Shown: positions 8,036-17,107 of the stretch, one piece after another
Position numbering within the stretch: position 1 is the first letter of the stretch
Layout: each line of letters begins with the position of its first letter
NCBI GenBank assembly: GCA_910577955.1
Contig: CAJTNC010000003.1
Coordinates: forward strand, 118,106 to 182,105
Direction of reading: 5' to 3'
From: an uncultured Lachnospiraceae bacterium
GTDB taxonomy: Bacteria; Bacillota; Clostridia; Lachnospirales; Lachnospiraceae
DNA length: 64,000 bases
Position numbers and translations under genes: made by a program
Notes under the pieces: generated by a model
Told to the model about the DNA's origin: nothing
What the model saw: the letters and a program-made list of their open reading frames with translations, nothing else
The model's database searches: none

Positions 8036-8605
8036 GTGGAAAGAGAAAAAGCGAAAGCTGTAATAGAAGCTATTTTATTTACAATGGGGGATTCCGTGGA
8101 AATCTCCCGTCTGGCCGAAGTGATCGAACTTGACAAAAAAGTGGCGAAAGAACTTCTGGAAGAGATGAAGCAGACATATGCGGAGGATGACAGAGGGATC
8201 GAACTGATCGTTCTGGAGGATGCGGTGCAGTTGTGCACAAAAAATGAGATGTATGAGTATCTCATAAAGATTGCAAAAACACCGAGAAAGTATACGCTTT
8301 CCGATACAATGTTGGAGACCCTTTCTATCATTGCTTATAAACAGCCCGTGACAAAGTTAGATATCGAAAGAATCCGCGGCGTCAGCTGCGATTTCGCAGT
8401 AAACAGGCTGGTGGAGTACGATCTGGTGCAGGAGGTGGGAAGACTTGACGCGCCGGGGCGTCCGATGTTATTTGGAACCACGGAACAGTTCCTGCGCAGC
8501 TTCGGCGTGACGAGCTTGGGCGATCTGCCTGAGTTAAACCCTGTGCAGGTGGAGGAGTTTAGGGAACAGGCTGAAGTGGAAGCAAGACAGACGGTGGATA
8601 TCTGA
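8036..8605 (+). CDS. scpB: Segregation and condensation protein B
   Basis: The winged-helix partner of ScpA in the SMC complex, acting as a dimer on the kleisin. Characteristic segments are IEAILFTMGDSVEISRLAEVIE near the start and LSIIAYKQPVTKLDIERIRGVSCD in the middle, with RPMLFGTTEQFLRSFGVTSLGDLPEL near the end. 189 residues is standard. The start is a GTG at 8036 with AGAGGGA about a dozen bases upstream; no better in-frame ATG is present. Confidence 0.95.
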   Translation: MEREKAKAVIEAILFTMGDSVEISRLAEVIELDKKVAKELLEEMKQTYAEDDRGIELIVLEDAVQLCTKNEMYEYLIKIAKTPRKYTLSDTMLETLSIIAYKQPVTKLDIERIRGVSCDFAVNRLVEYDLVQEVGRLDAPGRPMLFGTTEQFLRSFGVTSLGDLPELNPVQVEEFREQAEVEARQTVDI

Positions 8606-8622
8606 AATTTTGCGGCGCGTTA

Positions 8623-8671
8623 GGTGCGGGGAGCATGAATATATGACCCCGCGCCTGTGTTCTATCTTTTT
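8623..8671 (+). terminator. Possible terminator after scpB
   Basis: A 9-bp stem, GGTGCGGGG (8623-8631) and CCCCGCGCC (8647-8655), is followed only after 11 bases by a T-run (8667-8671). The distance to the T-run is longer than usual, so the call is weak. Confidence 0.4.
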
Positions 8672-8717
8672 GTTTCAGACCATATAATAGCCGTAAAGAC
8701 AGACGGGAAAGATCGGT

Positions 8718-9989
8718 ATGAAAAAGGGGAAGAGCAAGACAGCAAAACAGAAGAGGATCAGAAAATGGCTGGCGGCGGTGCTTTTAGCAGTTTTGATGAC
8801 AGGGGTTGTGCCTTATGACGCAGCGCAGGCCGAGGAGACAAACCTTGATTTATACGCCCGGGGAGCGGTGTTGATGGACGCCGATTCCGGGCGTGTTTTA
8901 TATGGAAAAGAGGAAGATACCGTGCTGCCTATGGCGAGCACCACAAAGATCATGACTTGTATTTTGGCGCTTGAGAGGGGAAATTTGGAGGATGAGGCCG
9001 AGGCTTCTGCCTATGCGGCCTCGCAGCCTCAGGTTCATCTGGGGATGCGTAAGGGAGAGCGGTTTTATCTGAAAGATCTGTTATATTCTCTGATGTTGGA
9101 ATCTCACAATGATTCCGCAGTGGTTATCGCGGAGCATATCGGCGGTTCGGTGGAAGGATTCGCAAAGTTGATGAATGAAAAAGCCAAGGAGATCGGATGT
9201 ACGGATACGCATTTTATCACGCCGAACGGACTGGATGCAGAGGAAGTCGTTGACGGAATCCAAGTGCGCCATTCCACCACGGCGAAAGATTTGGCGCGGA
9301 TCATGCGTTACTGTATTATGATATCGCCGCAGAAGGAAATGTTTTTGGAGATCACAAGGACGGCGAATTATGGTTTTGCCAACAGGCAGGGTAACCGCAG
9401 TTACAGCTGTACTAATCATAATGCGTTCCTCAGCATGATGGACGGTGCGCTCTCCGGAAAGACCGGCTTTACCGGCGGAGCAGGCTATTGTTATGTCGGG
9501 GCGCTCAGGCGGGGTGAGCGTACTTTTGTCGTGGCTCTTTTAGCCTGCGGTTGGCCAAATCACCGGACTTACAAGTGGATCGACACAAGAAAGCTGATGG
9601 AATACGGTATAAAAAACTATGCCTATCAAAATATTTACAGAGAAGTTCCTCAGGTAGTGATAAAGGTCAACGAGGGAGCACCGGAAGGAGAGAGGTACGA
9701 TCCTTATGCGGAAGTGACGGTGGAAGCGGAGATTAAGGAGATGGAAAAAGGGCAGGAAGAGGAACTTAATGTTTTGCTGTCTGCGGAGGATGAAGTAAAA
9801 ATCGACGTTTTTTATGTGGAAGAGCTGGAGGCACCGGTGTCGAAGGGAACGAAAGCGGGAGGAATAGTGTATAAGGTGAACGGGGAAGCAATAAAAGAGT
9901 ATGAACTGATTTTGAGCGGAGATGTCGCACGGAAGGATCTGCCTTATATGGGGAAGTATATTTTGCAGGAGTTTTTGTTGGCGGGATAA
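8718..9989 (+). CDS. D-Ala-D-Ala carboxypeptidase, second paralogue
   Basis: A second PBP5-type D,D-carboxypeptidase of 423 residues, exported by an N-terminal signal (basic residues 1-16, hydrophobic 17-33, cleavage probably after AQA near 38). Catalytic motifs are STTK (74-77), SHN (129-131) and KTG (248-250). The C-terminal portion after about residue 310 is beta-rich, as in DacB/DacF. A TATAAT at 8683-8688 could be its -10, but the -35 is poor. With the gene at 5.0 kb it brackets scpAB; one of the two may be a sporulation-specific cortex enzyme, but sequence alone does not say which. Confidence 0.92.
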   Translation: MKKGKSKTAKQKRIRKWLAAVLLAVLMTGVVPYDAAQAEETNLDLYARGAVLMDADSGRVLYGKEEDTVLPMASTTKIMTCILALERGNLEDEAEASAYAASQPQVHLGMRKGERFYLKDLLYSLMLESHNDSAVVIAEHIGGSVEGFAKLMNEKAKEIGCTDTHFITPNGLDAEEVVDGIQVRHSTTAKDLARIMRYCIMISPQKEMFLEITRTANYGFANRQGNRSYSCTNHNAFLSMMDGALSGKTGFTGGAGYCYVGALRRGERTFVVALLACGWPNHRTYKWIDTRKLMEYGIKNYAYQNIYREVPQVVIKVNEGAPEGERYDPYAEVTVEAEIKEMEKGQEEELNVLLSAEDEVKIDVFYVEELEAPVSKGTKAGGIVYKVNGEAIKEYELILSGDVARKDLPYMGKYILQEFLLAG

Positions 9990-10006
9990 CCGGTGAGATA
10001 ACGGGC

Positions 10007-10035
10007 TATACATTTTGGACTGCCTGATGTATAAT
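10007..10035 (+). promoter_or_regulatory. Weak promoter before membrane protein pair
   Basis: TATAAT at 10030-10035 is a perfect -10. The best -35 at 17 bases is TATACA (10007-10012), four of six matches. It lies 50 bases ahead of the first membrane protein gene. Confidence 0.4.
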
Positions 10036-10084
10036 TCTGGAAGATACTTTGTTGTGACAATGGATATACCAAAGGAGAAGAGGA

Positions 10085-11395
10085 ATGAAAAAGCGATGGT
10101 GGCTGATGTTTGGAAACGATCTTGTGTTGATTCTTTTCGGGGCGGCTGTAGGTTTTTTTGCCTTGATGTTAGTGCACTTTCTCCCGGTGGAACCTATGAG
10201 AGAGCATGCATTCTGGTCACTGGAAATGATTGAAAATGAGTTTGGAAATGAACTTTCCGTGACCGGATATCCCGCTACAATGAAAGGGAATTTTACGGAT
10301 TGTCTGATGATTCAGCACGCAGTTTACCGGTCGGAGAACCATAGCGTATTGGAGCAGGTGACGCATATGTACCGGGGGGAATCCTATCAGGGTGAGGAAG
10401 ACGGCTGGCAGCCCGGGCGTTCCCTGAGCGATTACCTGAGAGGCGTACCACAGCCCAGAGAGGTGGAGTATGGCCGTTACTGGCATGGGTATTTGGTGGT
10501 CTTGAAGCCATTGCTTTTTTTGACGTCTTTTAATACGATAAGGCTTCTTAACTCTGCGCTGCTGCTTTTTTTGGCGGGAATGGTTGTGGCAGGGTTGTGC
10601 AAAAAGAATGCGTCTGCTCTGGCTAAGGTTTTTTTATTGGCGCTTTCTTTTTTGTTCTTTTCAAGCAGCTATGCTTCTTTGTCCCTCAGTATATGTCTGT
10701 ATCTCATGTTGGCGCTCATTCTGGTACAACTGCAGTTTGACGACAGGCTTTCGAAGAAAAAAACGTATGGGTACTTTTTCCTGCTGGCCGGGATGGCTAC
10801 GTCCTATTTTGATTTTCTGACTTATCCGCTGATCACGCTGGTGTTTCCTCTGTGTGTGTATCTGTATCTGCATGACGATTGCGGAGGGGCAAAAGGTACG
10901 GTAGTCCGTATGTTTGGGTACAGCGCAAGGTGGTTGGAGGGATATCTGGGGCTGTGGGCGATGAAATGGATCCTTACAGACCTTCTCACGGGCAGTTTTG
11001 TCATCCGTGACGCGTTGGACACACTGGGCAACAGAACCGACAGTGCAGATGGATATTCCAGAATCGGAGGCTTTTTCAGTGTAGTCTGGAAGAATATGCA
11101 GCCTTACGCGAACTGGTGTTATGTTCTGGTCGTGGGGATCGGTGCTGCACTGCTTGCGGCCGGTATGGTGCGCTGCGGCGTCAGGTGGAAAAATTGGAGG
11201 AAAGCAGTGCCTTATATTATTTTGGCACTATATCCTTTCGGCTGGTTTTTCGCCGCCCAGAATCATTCGGCTGAACACTGGCAGTTTACTTGCCGCATCA
11301 TGGCGTGCACTCCGTTTGCATTGTATGCGGGATGCTTGAAAATGCTGGGGACGTCGGAGGAGTGTTCTGAAATCAGAAAAGAGGAGGAGCAGTAG
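10085..11395 (+). CDS. Polytopic membrane protein, unknown function
   Basis: A 436-residue protein with about nine hydrophobic segments, starting with one at residues 10-32. A long loop (about 35-145) containing many polar and aromatic residues lies between the first and second segments, an arrangement often seen in GT-C glycosyltransferases, but I do not recognise the family. It has a strong AAAGGAGAAGAGG ribosome binding site and its stop is three bases from the start of the next gene, which does look like a glycosyltransferase. The two probably act together in a cell-surface glycan or glycolipid step; that is inference from pairing. Confidence 0.75.
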   Translation: MKKRWWLMFGNDLVLILFGAAVGFFALMLVHFLPVEPMREHAFWSLEMIENEFGNELSVTGYPATMKGNFTDCLMIQHAVYRSENHSVLEQVTHMYRGESYQGEEDGWQPGRSLSDYLRGVPQPREVEYGRYWHGYLVVLKPLLFLTSFNTIRLLNSALLLFLAGMVVAGLCKKNASALAKVFLLALSFLFFSSSYASLSLSICLYLMLALILVQLQFDDRLSKKKTYGYFFLLAGMATSYFDFLTYPLITLVFPLCVYLYLHDDCGGAKGTVVRMFGYSARWLEGYLGLWAMKWILTDLLTGSFVIRDALDTLGNRTDSADGYSRIGGFFSVVWKNMQPYANWCYVLVVGIGAALLAAGMVRCGVRWKNWRKAVPYIILALYPFGWFFAAQNHSAEHWQFTCRIMACTPFALYAGCLKMLGTSEECSEIRKEEEQ

Positions 11396-11398
11396 AAT

Positions 11399-12997
11399 AT
11401 GTGTAAATACAAAGGACAGATTTTTCTGTTATGCCTCTTTTTGACAGGGCTGCTGACAGTGTTTCCTTATGGGGCTCATTTGGATCAGAAACCGGAACAG
11501 GAAATCTTATATTCCAATATAAAAATGTATCTCGGATATTTCGGCGAGGAGGAGGGCGGATTCTATCAAAAGCTGGATGCCGCCGGAATCATTGACATAG
11601 CGGACAGCATAGAAAAGGATCATGGAATGGCTGTATATTATCCGGTATTCTGGATATTTCATGTCGATCAGGTTTCCACGTTTTATGGCAATATCGTATG
11701 GCATGTGTACATATATTTCTTGGTGTTTTGCGGCGTTGCGGCACTGTTTTTGCTGTTAAAGGAAATGTTTGGCAGTTTTAAAATTGCGGCGCCATCAACA
11801 GCCATGTTCTTTTTTACACCGAGAATATTTGGGGAAAGCCATTATAATAATAAAGATATGGTATTGCTCTCATTGGTTCTGTGCGTATTTTATTTCGGAT
11901 GGAAATTGTTGAAGGAAAGATCATGGAAATATGTCGTTGCTTTTTCACTGGCGGGCAGTCTTGCCGCAAATATGAAAGTAATAGGCATATTTATATGGGG
12001 GCTTGTGGGACTGTATGCTTTATCTGTTATTTTCTATGAGCGACGTTTTGACCGTAAAATGTTTGGCAAAATGATTACGTGCATTTTTCTGACAGGAGCT
12101 TTTTTTGCCGCACTCACGCCGGCATGCTGGGACGGATTACGGGAGTTCCTTGTTTACCTTTTGGAGAGCGCAAAAAATTTCAGATGGAATGATTACATTT
12201 TTTTTGAAGGAACTATGTATAACAAAAGCATAACCGGAATCCCGAGAAAATATCTTCCGGTCATAATTTTGCTGACAGTTCCGGTAGGAATATTGTTGTT
12301 GGCTTTGATGGGGATGTTCATCGTTGTTTTCCGATTGTGCAAAAAGCCCGCAGAGTTTTTCGGAAACGCAGGTTACAGTTTTATTATGATCCTTGCGGGT
12401 GCAGTTCCGCTGGCCTATGCCGTTCTTTCAGGAACTCCTGTATATAATGGGTGGCGTCATTTCTATTTCTGCTATGCTTCAGCGATAATAGCGGTTTCCT
12501 GGGGCGTTTCTCTTTTGCTTCGCGTGGCACAAAAGTACCAAAAACGTCTTTGGGCAGATGTTGTATTAGCTGTATATATTGGGATTTTGGCGGTGGGGAT
12601 CGCGGTCAATTATCCGCAGGAATATGCTTATTACAATTTTTTGGCAGGGGAAGATATAGAAAGCAAATATGAACTGGATTACTGGGACATGTCTTTTAAA
12701 CAGGCGTACGGTATGATTTTGAAACATGCTGCGGAAGAGGACGTGAAGATGAAGATCGGTACTATCAGCAACCCGGCGTTTTGGGGGCTTGAAGCTCAGC
12801 TTGAAGCGATGCCGGAAGAACGGCGTATGCGGGTCGGTTTATGTGATGAGTGGCAGGATGCAGAGTATTTGATTATAAATCCTACATATGCACATATGTA
12901 TGGATCCGGCGAATATGAGTGGATCAAACAAAATTACAGACTGGTGGACGTCATTTCTTCTTACGGGAATGCAATATGTGAGATATATCAGAAATAG
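11399..12997 (+). CDS. GT-C (GT39-like) membrane glycosyltransferase
   Basis: A 532-residue polytopic membrane protein resembling the dolichyl-phosphate-mannose mannosyltransferase superfamily, which transfers sugars from polyprenyl-phosphate donors on the outer membrane face. Visible family-like features are FTPRIFGESHYNNKDMV near residue 140-156 (a large-loop acidic/asparagine motif), NGWRHFYF near 350, and YYNFLAGEDIESKYELDYW in the C-terminal soluble part. About ten transmembrane segments are predicted by eye. It is coupled to the preceding membrane gene (three-base gap). Acceptor and donor sugars are unknown. Confidence 0.72.
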   Translation: MCKYKGQIFLLCLFLTGLLTVFPYGAHLDQKPEQEILYSNIKMYLGYFGEEEGGFYQKLDAAGIIDIADSIEKDHGMAVYYPVFWIFHVDQVSTFYGNIVWHVYIYFLVFCGVAALFLLLKEMFGSFKIAAPSTAMFFFTPRIFGESHYNNKDMVLLSLVLCVFYFGWKLLKERSWKYVVAFSLAGSLAANMKVIGIFIWGLVGLYALSVIFYERRFDRKMFGKMITCIFLTGAFFAALTPACWDGLREFLVYLLESAKNFRWNDYIFFEGTMYNKSITGIPRKYLPVIILLTVPVGILLLALMGMFIVVFRLCKKPAEFFGNAGYSFIMILAGAVPLAYAVLSGTPVYNGWRHFYFCYASAIIAVSWGVSLLLRVAQKYQKRLWADVVLAVYIGILAVGIAVNYPQEYAYYNFLAGEDIESKYELDYWDMSFKQAYGMILKHAAEEDVKMKIGTISNPAFWGLEAQLEAMPEERRMRVGLCDEWQDAEYLIINPTYAHMYGSGEYEWIKQNYRLVDVISSYGNAICEIYQK

Positions 12998-13071
12998 CGG
13001 ATGAAGGATTTTTTGTTCGTCAAAAAGAAAGAACAGATGTTGTTTTTCCTTGTATTTTTTGAAAAATTCTG

Positions 13072-13100
13072 TTGGTTTTTTGAAAAACCTGTGCTATACT
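13072..13100 (+). promoter_or_regulatory. Promoter of the carboxyltransferase operon
   Basis: A strong -10 TATACT (13095-13100) lies 17 bases after TTGGTT (13072-13077), a -35 matching only TTG. The leader then holds a 6-bp hairpin, GGGGGA (13118-13123) with TCCTCC (13130-13135), before the ribosome binding site. Confidence 0.5.
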
Positions 13101-13178
13101 AATCGAGTATGCAACATGGGGGATTTTGGTCCTCCACTCAGGTAGTTATTATTTTTTATTATAAATGGAGGAAGAAAT

Positions 13179-14606
13179 ATGGGCACTACTTCAAAAGCGA
13201 GCCAAAGAATTACAGCTTTGCTCGATGAAAACAGTTTCGTTGAGATCGGTGCACGCGTGACAGCGAGAGCGACTGATTTTGATCTGAAACAGGCAGAGAC
13301 TCCTTCAGACGGTGTTATTACCGGATATGGAGTGATTGACGGTAATCTTGTGTATGTCTACAGTCAGGACGCAGCCGTATTAAACGGTTCAATCGGCGAA
13401 ATGCATGCCAAAAAGATTACAAACCTCTATGATCTGGCAATGAAGACCGGAGCTCCGGTGATTGGATTGATCGATTCTGCCGGACTGAGATTACAGGAAG
13501 GCGCCGATGCCCTCAACGCATTCGGCGAGATTTATAGCAGACAGGTTACTGCCAGCGGGATGATTCCTCAGATCACAGCGATCTTCGGAAACTGCGGTGG
13601 CGGTCTTGCTGTGTTCCCGACACTGACAGACTTCACCTTTATGGAGAAAACAAGCGCAAAACTTTTTGTGAATTCTCCCAATGCTATCGACGGAAACGAG
13701 ATCGGCAAATGCGATACTTCCGCGGCGGCTTTCCAGAGTGAAGAGGCAGGTATTGTGGATGTGGTGGCAGAGGAAAACGAGATTTACGCAAAGATCCGCG
13801 AATTGATCGGTTTCCTGCCGGCTAACTGTGACGACGAAGCGGTTGCAGACTGCGACGATGATTTGAACAGGGCATCTGCAGAACTGGCAAACTGTGTGGG
13901 TGATACGGCTATCGCACTTTCCCAGATCGCAGACGACGGCGTATTCTTTGAGACAAAAGCGGACTACGGCAAGAATATGGTGACAGGCTTTATCCGTCTC
14001 GACGGCATCACAGTGGGATGTGTTGCAAACCGTACGGAAGTTTGCGACGAGGAAGGCAATGCAGTGGAGAAATTTGACGCTGTACTGTCCACCAGAGGCT
14101 GCGAAAAGGCTGCTTCCTTTGTGAAGTTCTGCGATGCTTTTGAGATTCCGGTTCTCACGCTCACCAACGTAAAAGGTTATGCTTCGACCAAATGTGCGGA
14201 GAGAGGCATGGCGAAGGCCGTGGCGAAAATGACGGCGGCATTCGCGGAGGCGACCGTGCCGAAGATCAATGTGATCATCGGACAGGCATACGGCAGCGCT
14301 TATGTTGCGATGAACTCCAAGGCGATCGGTGCGGATATAACTTTCGCTTGGCCTACGGCTGAGATCGGCTCTATGGATGCGAAACATGCGGCGCAGATCA
14401 TGTACGACGGAAAAGGCGCAGATGTGATAAATGAAAAGGCGGCGGAGTATGCGAAGCTTCAGGCAAGCGTACAGGGCGCGGCGAGAAGAGGCTATGTGGA
14501 CAGCATTATCGAGGCGGCGGACACAAGAAAATATGTGATAGGTGCGTTTGAAATGCTTTATACAAAGAAACAAGACTGCCCGGATAAGAAACATGGAACA
14601 GTCTAG
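13179..14606 (+). CDS. Acyl-CoA-type carboxyltransferase subunit
   Basis: A 475-residue carboxyltransferase of the propionyl-CoA carboxylase beta/methylmalonyl-CoA decarboxylase alpha/transcarboxylase 12S family. It carries two crotonase-like lobes: the N-lobe around APVIGLIDSAGLRLQEGADAL and FGNCGGGLAVFPTLTDF, the C-lobe around VLTLTNVKGYASTKCAERGMAKAVAKMTAAF and YGSAYVAMNSKAIGADITFAWPTAEIGSMD. It moves carboxyl groups between an acyl-CoA and carboxybiotin. It is slightly shorter than the usual 510-520. It opens an operon that also encodes a biotin carrier, an OadB-type pump and an OadA-type carboxyltransferase. The exact acyl-CoA substrate is not determined by these motifs. Confidence 0.85.
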   Translation: MGTTSKASQRITALLDENSFVEIGARVTARATDFDLKQAETPSDGVITGYGVIDGNLVYVYSQDAAVLNGSIGEMHAKKITNLYDLAMKTGAPVIGLIDSAGLRLQEGADALNAFGEIYSRQVTASGMIPQITAIFGNCGGGLAVFPTLTDFTFMEKTSAKLFVNSPNAIDGNEIGKCDTSAAAFQSEEAGIVDVVAEENEIYAKIRELIGFLPANCDDEAVADCDDDLNRASAELANCVGDTAIALSQIADDGVFFETKADYGKNMVTGFIRLDGITVGCVANRTEVCDEEGNAVEKFDAVLSTRGCEKAASFVKFCDAFEIPVLTLTNVKGYASTKCAERGMAKAVAKMTAAFAEATVPKINVIIGQAYGSAYVAMNSKAIGADITFAWPTAEIGSMDAKHAAQIMYDGKGADVINEKAAEYAKLQASVQGAARRGYVDSIIEAADTRKYVIGAFEMLYTKKQDCPDKKHGTV

Positions 14607-14622
14607 AAAGGATGCTTCATAT

Positions 14623-15390
14623 ATGAAAAAGAAACTTTTAATATGTCTTGCCATGCTTGTCTGCATCTTTAGTTTAACAGCCTGCGGCAAAGAGATGACA
14701 GAGAACAGTTTCATCACGAAGGACGAGGCGAAAGCGGCGGCGGAAGCGGTGGGTGAATCTCTTGCGGAGACGCAGAAAATGCTTGACGCTTACGGTTTAA
14801 GCATGTTGGAGTATGTGGAAATGAGCGGCGGCAGTGCAGAGGATGCCGCGGTAATCATCGCCGCTATGGACAGTTGGAACAGTGCGGCAAAGGAATTTGG
14901 CAATTTTGTTTCTGTCTTGAGTGATGAGACTGAGATCACGATCACCGAGGATAAGGTTGATGCAACCGTAAAGATTCAGTGCGATAAAGTCTACAAAGGC
15001 AATAAGCAGAGGACGGCAACGATCGAAGTCGTCATGACGGAAAAAGGTTATGACAGCATTACCGTTTCCACAGATTACGATATGAGCGAACTGATGACGA
15101 AAGCGGCGCTGAATACGCTGCTCGGCATGGGAACCGTATTTGCGGTGCTGATTCTGATCTACGGATTGATTTCCTGCTTTAACTTTATTCCGAAGATCCA
15201 GAAAAAGTTCCAGAAGAAACCGGTTGAAGCAGAGAGCACACAGGCGGCAGTAAAGACAGTGCAGCCGGCGGTCGTGGAAGAAGAGACGGATGACACAGAG
15301 CTGGTAGCGGTAATTGCAGCGGCGATTGCAGCAAGTGAAGGCGCTGCATCGGCGGACGGCTATGTAGTAAGGTCTATTATCAGACGATAG
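14623..15390 (+). CDS. OadG-like membrane subunit with lipobox
   Basis: A 255-residue protein. The N-terminal 21 residues form a lipoprotein-type signal ending in LTAC with Cys21 as the likely lipidation site. An extracytoplasmic domain (about 22-160) follows, then a single transmembrane helix at LLGMGTVFAVLILIYGLISCF, which matches the OadG/MmdD gamma subunit pattern, and a cytosolic tail ending GYVVRSIIRR. OadG-type subunits hold the Na+-pump decarboxylase together. The extra lipobox and outer domain are unusual for OadG. The start at 14623 has AGAAAGGA upstream. Confidence 0.8.
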   Translation: MKKKLLICLAMLVCIFSLTACGKEMTENSFITKDEAKAAAEAVGESLAETQKMLDAYGLSMLEYVEMSGGSAEDAAVIIAAMDSWNSAAKEFGNFVSVLSDETEITITEDKVDATVKIQCDKVYKGNKQRTATIEVVMTEKGYDSITVSTDYDMSELMTKAALNTLLGMGTVFAVLILIYGLISCFNFIPKIQKKFQKKPVEAESTQAAVKTVQPAVVEEETDDTELVAVIAAAIAASEGAASADGYVVRSIIRR

Positions 15391-15476
15391 TAAGATTATG
15401 ATTAAGGAAAAGGATTTCCGAAATATCCGGAAATCGGTAAAATAAAAATAGACTCATAAATTCAGGAGGAATCAAG

Positions 15477-15848
15477 ATGAAAAATTATACAATTACCGTT
15501 AACGGCAACGTATATGATGTAGTAGTAGAAGAGGGAGCATCCACAGGTGCAGCGCCCAAGGCAGCACCTGCAGCGCCCAAAGCAGCACCGAAAGCGGCTC
15601 CCGCTGCACCAAAGGCAGCAAGTGCAGGAGCAGGCAGCGTGAAGATCGAAGCGGGTGCGGCAGGCAAAGTGTTCAAGATCGAAGCGAGTGTAGGTCAGGC
15701 AGTGAAGAAGGGCGATGCAGTGGTAATTGTGGAGGCTATGAAGATGGAGATCCCTGTTGTTGCGCCGCAGGACGGCACTGTTGCTAGCATTGATGTGGCT
15801 GTAGGTGATCCTGTTGAAGCCGGCGCACTGTTGGCAACATTAAACTGA
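15477..15848 (+). CDS. Biotin carboxyl carrier protein
   Basis: A 123-residue biotinyl carrier. The N-terminal 20 residues (MKNYTITVNGNVYDVVVEEG) are the usual decarboxylase carrier start, followed by an Ala/Pro/Lys-rich flexible linker (about 24-50) and a C-terminal biotinyl domain with EAMKME and biotin-accepting Lys89. It swings carboxybiotin between the two carboxyltransferases and the membrane pump encoded around it. A perfect AGGAGG ribosome binding site precedes it. The linker's short Ala-Pro repeats are low-complexity coding sequence, not a separate repeat element. Confidence 0.95.
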   Translation: MKNYTITVNGNVYDVVVEEGASTGAAPKAAPAAPKAAPKAAPAAPKAASAGAGSVKIEAGAAGKVFKIEASVGQAVKKGDAVVIVEAMKMEIPVVAPQDGTVASIDVAVGDPVEAGALLATLN

Positions 15849-15892
15849 TCTGTACAGGCACGGTAGTGTAAAAAACGACAGGAGGTTAAGAA

Positions 15893-17044
15893 ATGGAGTA
15901 TATTACAACTACACTGGACAATCTGGTTCATCAGACTGCGTTTTTCAATTTGACATGGGGAAACTATGTGATGATCGTTGTTGCCTGTGTATTTCTGTAT
16001 CTCGCGATTGCCAGGGGATTTGAGCCATTACTTCTTACCCCGATCGCATTTGGTATGCTGCTTGTCAATATTTATCCGGATATTATGATGAGTATTGAAG
16101 AATCGGCCAACGGCGCCGGCGGCTTACTGTATTATTTCTATTTACTGGATGAGTGGGCGATCCTGCCGTCCCTGATTTTCATGGGCGTGGGAGCGATGAC
16201 GGACTTCGGTCCCCTGATCGCCAATCCAAAGAGCTTTTTGTTAGGCGCAGCGGCGCAGTTCGGTATTTTCATGGCTTACTTCGGAGCAATCTGGATGGGC
16301 TTTAATGACAAAGCCGCGGCGGCTATTTCCATCATCGGCGGCGCAGACGGCCCGACTTCCATTTTCCTTGCAGGAAAATTGGGACAGACAGGGCTTCTCG
16401 GACCGATCGCAGTGGCGGCGTATTCCTATATGTCACTGGTACCGATCATTCAGCCGCCTATTATGAAACTGCTTACGACAAAAAAAGAACGTCAGATCAA
16501 GATGGCGCAGCTTCGTCCGGTTTCCAAACTGGAGAAGATCCTGTTCCCGATCATCGTTACGATCGTTGTATGTATGATTCTTCCCACAACGGCTCCTCTG
16601 GTTGGTATGCTGATGCTCGGCAACCTGTTCCGTGAGTCCGGCGTGGTGAGACAGCTGCAGGAGACTGCTTCCAACGCGATGATGTATATCGTGGTTATTC
16701 TGCTTGGTACTTCCGTGGGCGCGACTACTTCCGCAGAGGCATTCTTGAACTGGGATACGATCAAGATCGTTATCCTCGGTCTGGTGGCGTTTGCTTTCGG
16801 CACGGCGGCCGGTGTGCTCTTCGGTAAGCTGATGTGCAAGCTGACACATGGCAAGGTAAATCCTTTGATCGGTTCTGCAGGCGTATCTGCAGTGCCTATG
16901 GCAGCCAGAGTTTCCCAAAAGGTCGGAGCTGAAGAAGATCCTACGAACTTCCTGCTGATGCACGCTATGGGACCCAACGTTGCCGGCGTTATCGGTACGG
17001 CGGTTGCAGCCGGAACCTTTATGGCTATCTTCGGTGTATTTTAA
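15893..17044 (+). CDS. Na+-pumping decarboxylase beta subunit
   Basis: A 383-residue polytopic protein of the OadB/MmdB/GcdB family, which decarboxylates carboxybiotin and exports Na+. Two signature regions are seen: IIGGADGPTSIFLAGKL in the middle (the conserved acidic Na+ site) and GSAGVSAVPMAARVSQK near the C-terminus. About nine to eleven membrane segments and the FMGVGAMTDFGPLIANP stretch fit the family. Placed directly after the biotin carrier, it makes the complex a membrane-bound ion pump. Confidence 0.95.
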   Translation: MEYITTTLDNLVHQTAFFNLTWGNYVMIVVACVFLYLAIARGFEPLLLTPIAFGMLLVNIYPDIMMSIEESANGAGGLLYYFYLLDEWAILPSLIFMGVGAMTDFGPLIANPKSFLLGAAAQFGIFMAYFGAIWMGFNDKAAAAISIIGGADGPTSIFLAGKLGQTGLLGPIAVAAYSYMSLVPIIQPPIMKLLTTKKERQIKMAQLRPVSKLEKILFPIIVTIVVCMILPTTAPLVGMLMLGNLFRESGVVRQLQETASNAMMYIVVILLGTSVGATTSAEAFLNWDTIKIVILGLVAFAFGTAAGVLFGKLMCKLTHGKVNPLIGSAGVSAVPMAARVSQKVGAEEDPTNFLLMHAMGPNVAGVIGTAVAAGTFMAIFGVF

Positions 17045-17107
17045 GCTTGTGCATGAGGTATAGAGCGCATTGCTTATTCAGCTAAATAATAAAATGGAGG
17101 AAATAAA

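Noticed and set aside
13491..14717. 408-codon open frame on the minus strand
   Set aside because: Antisense to the carboxyltransferase gene, Cys/His/Arg-rich composition, no ribosome binding site or domain.
15540..15630. Short Ala-Pro-Lys codon repeats
   Set aside because: This is the flexible linker of the biotin carrier, normal coding low complexity rather than a repeat element.
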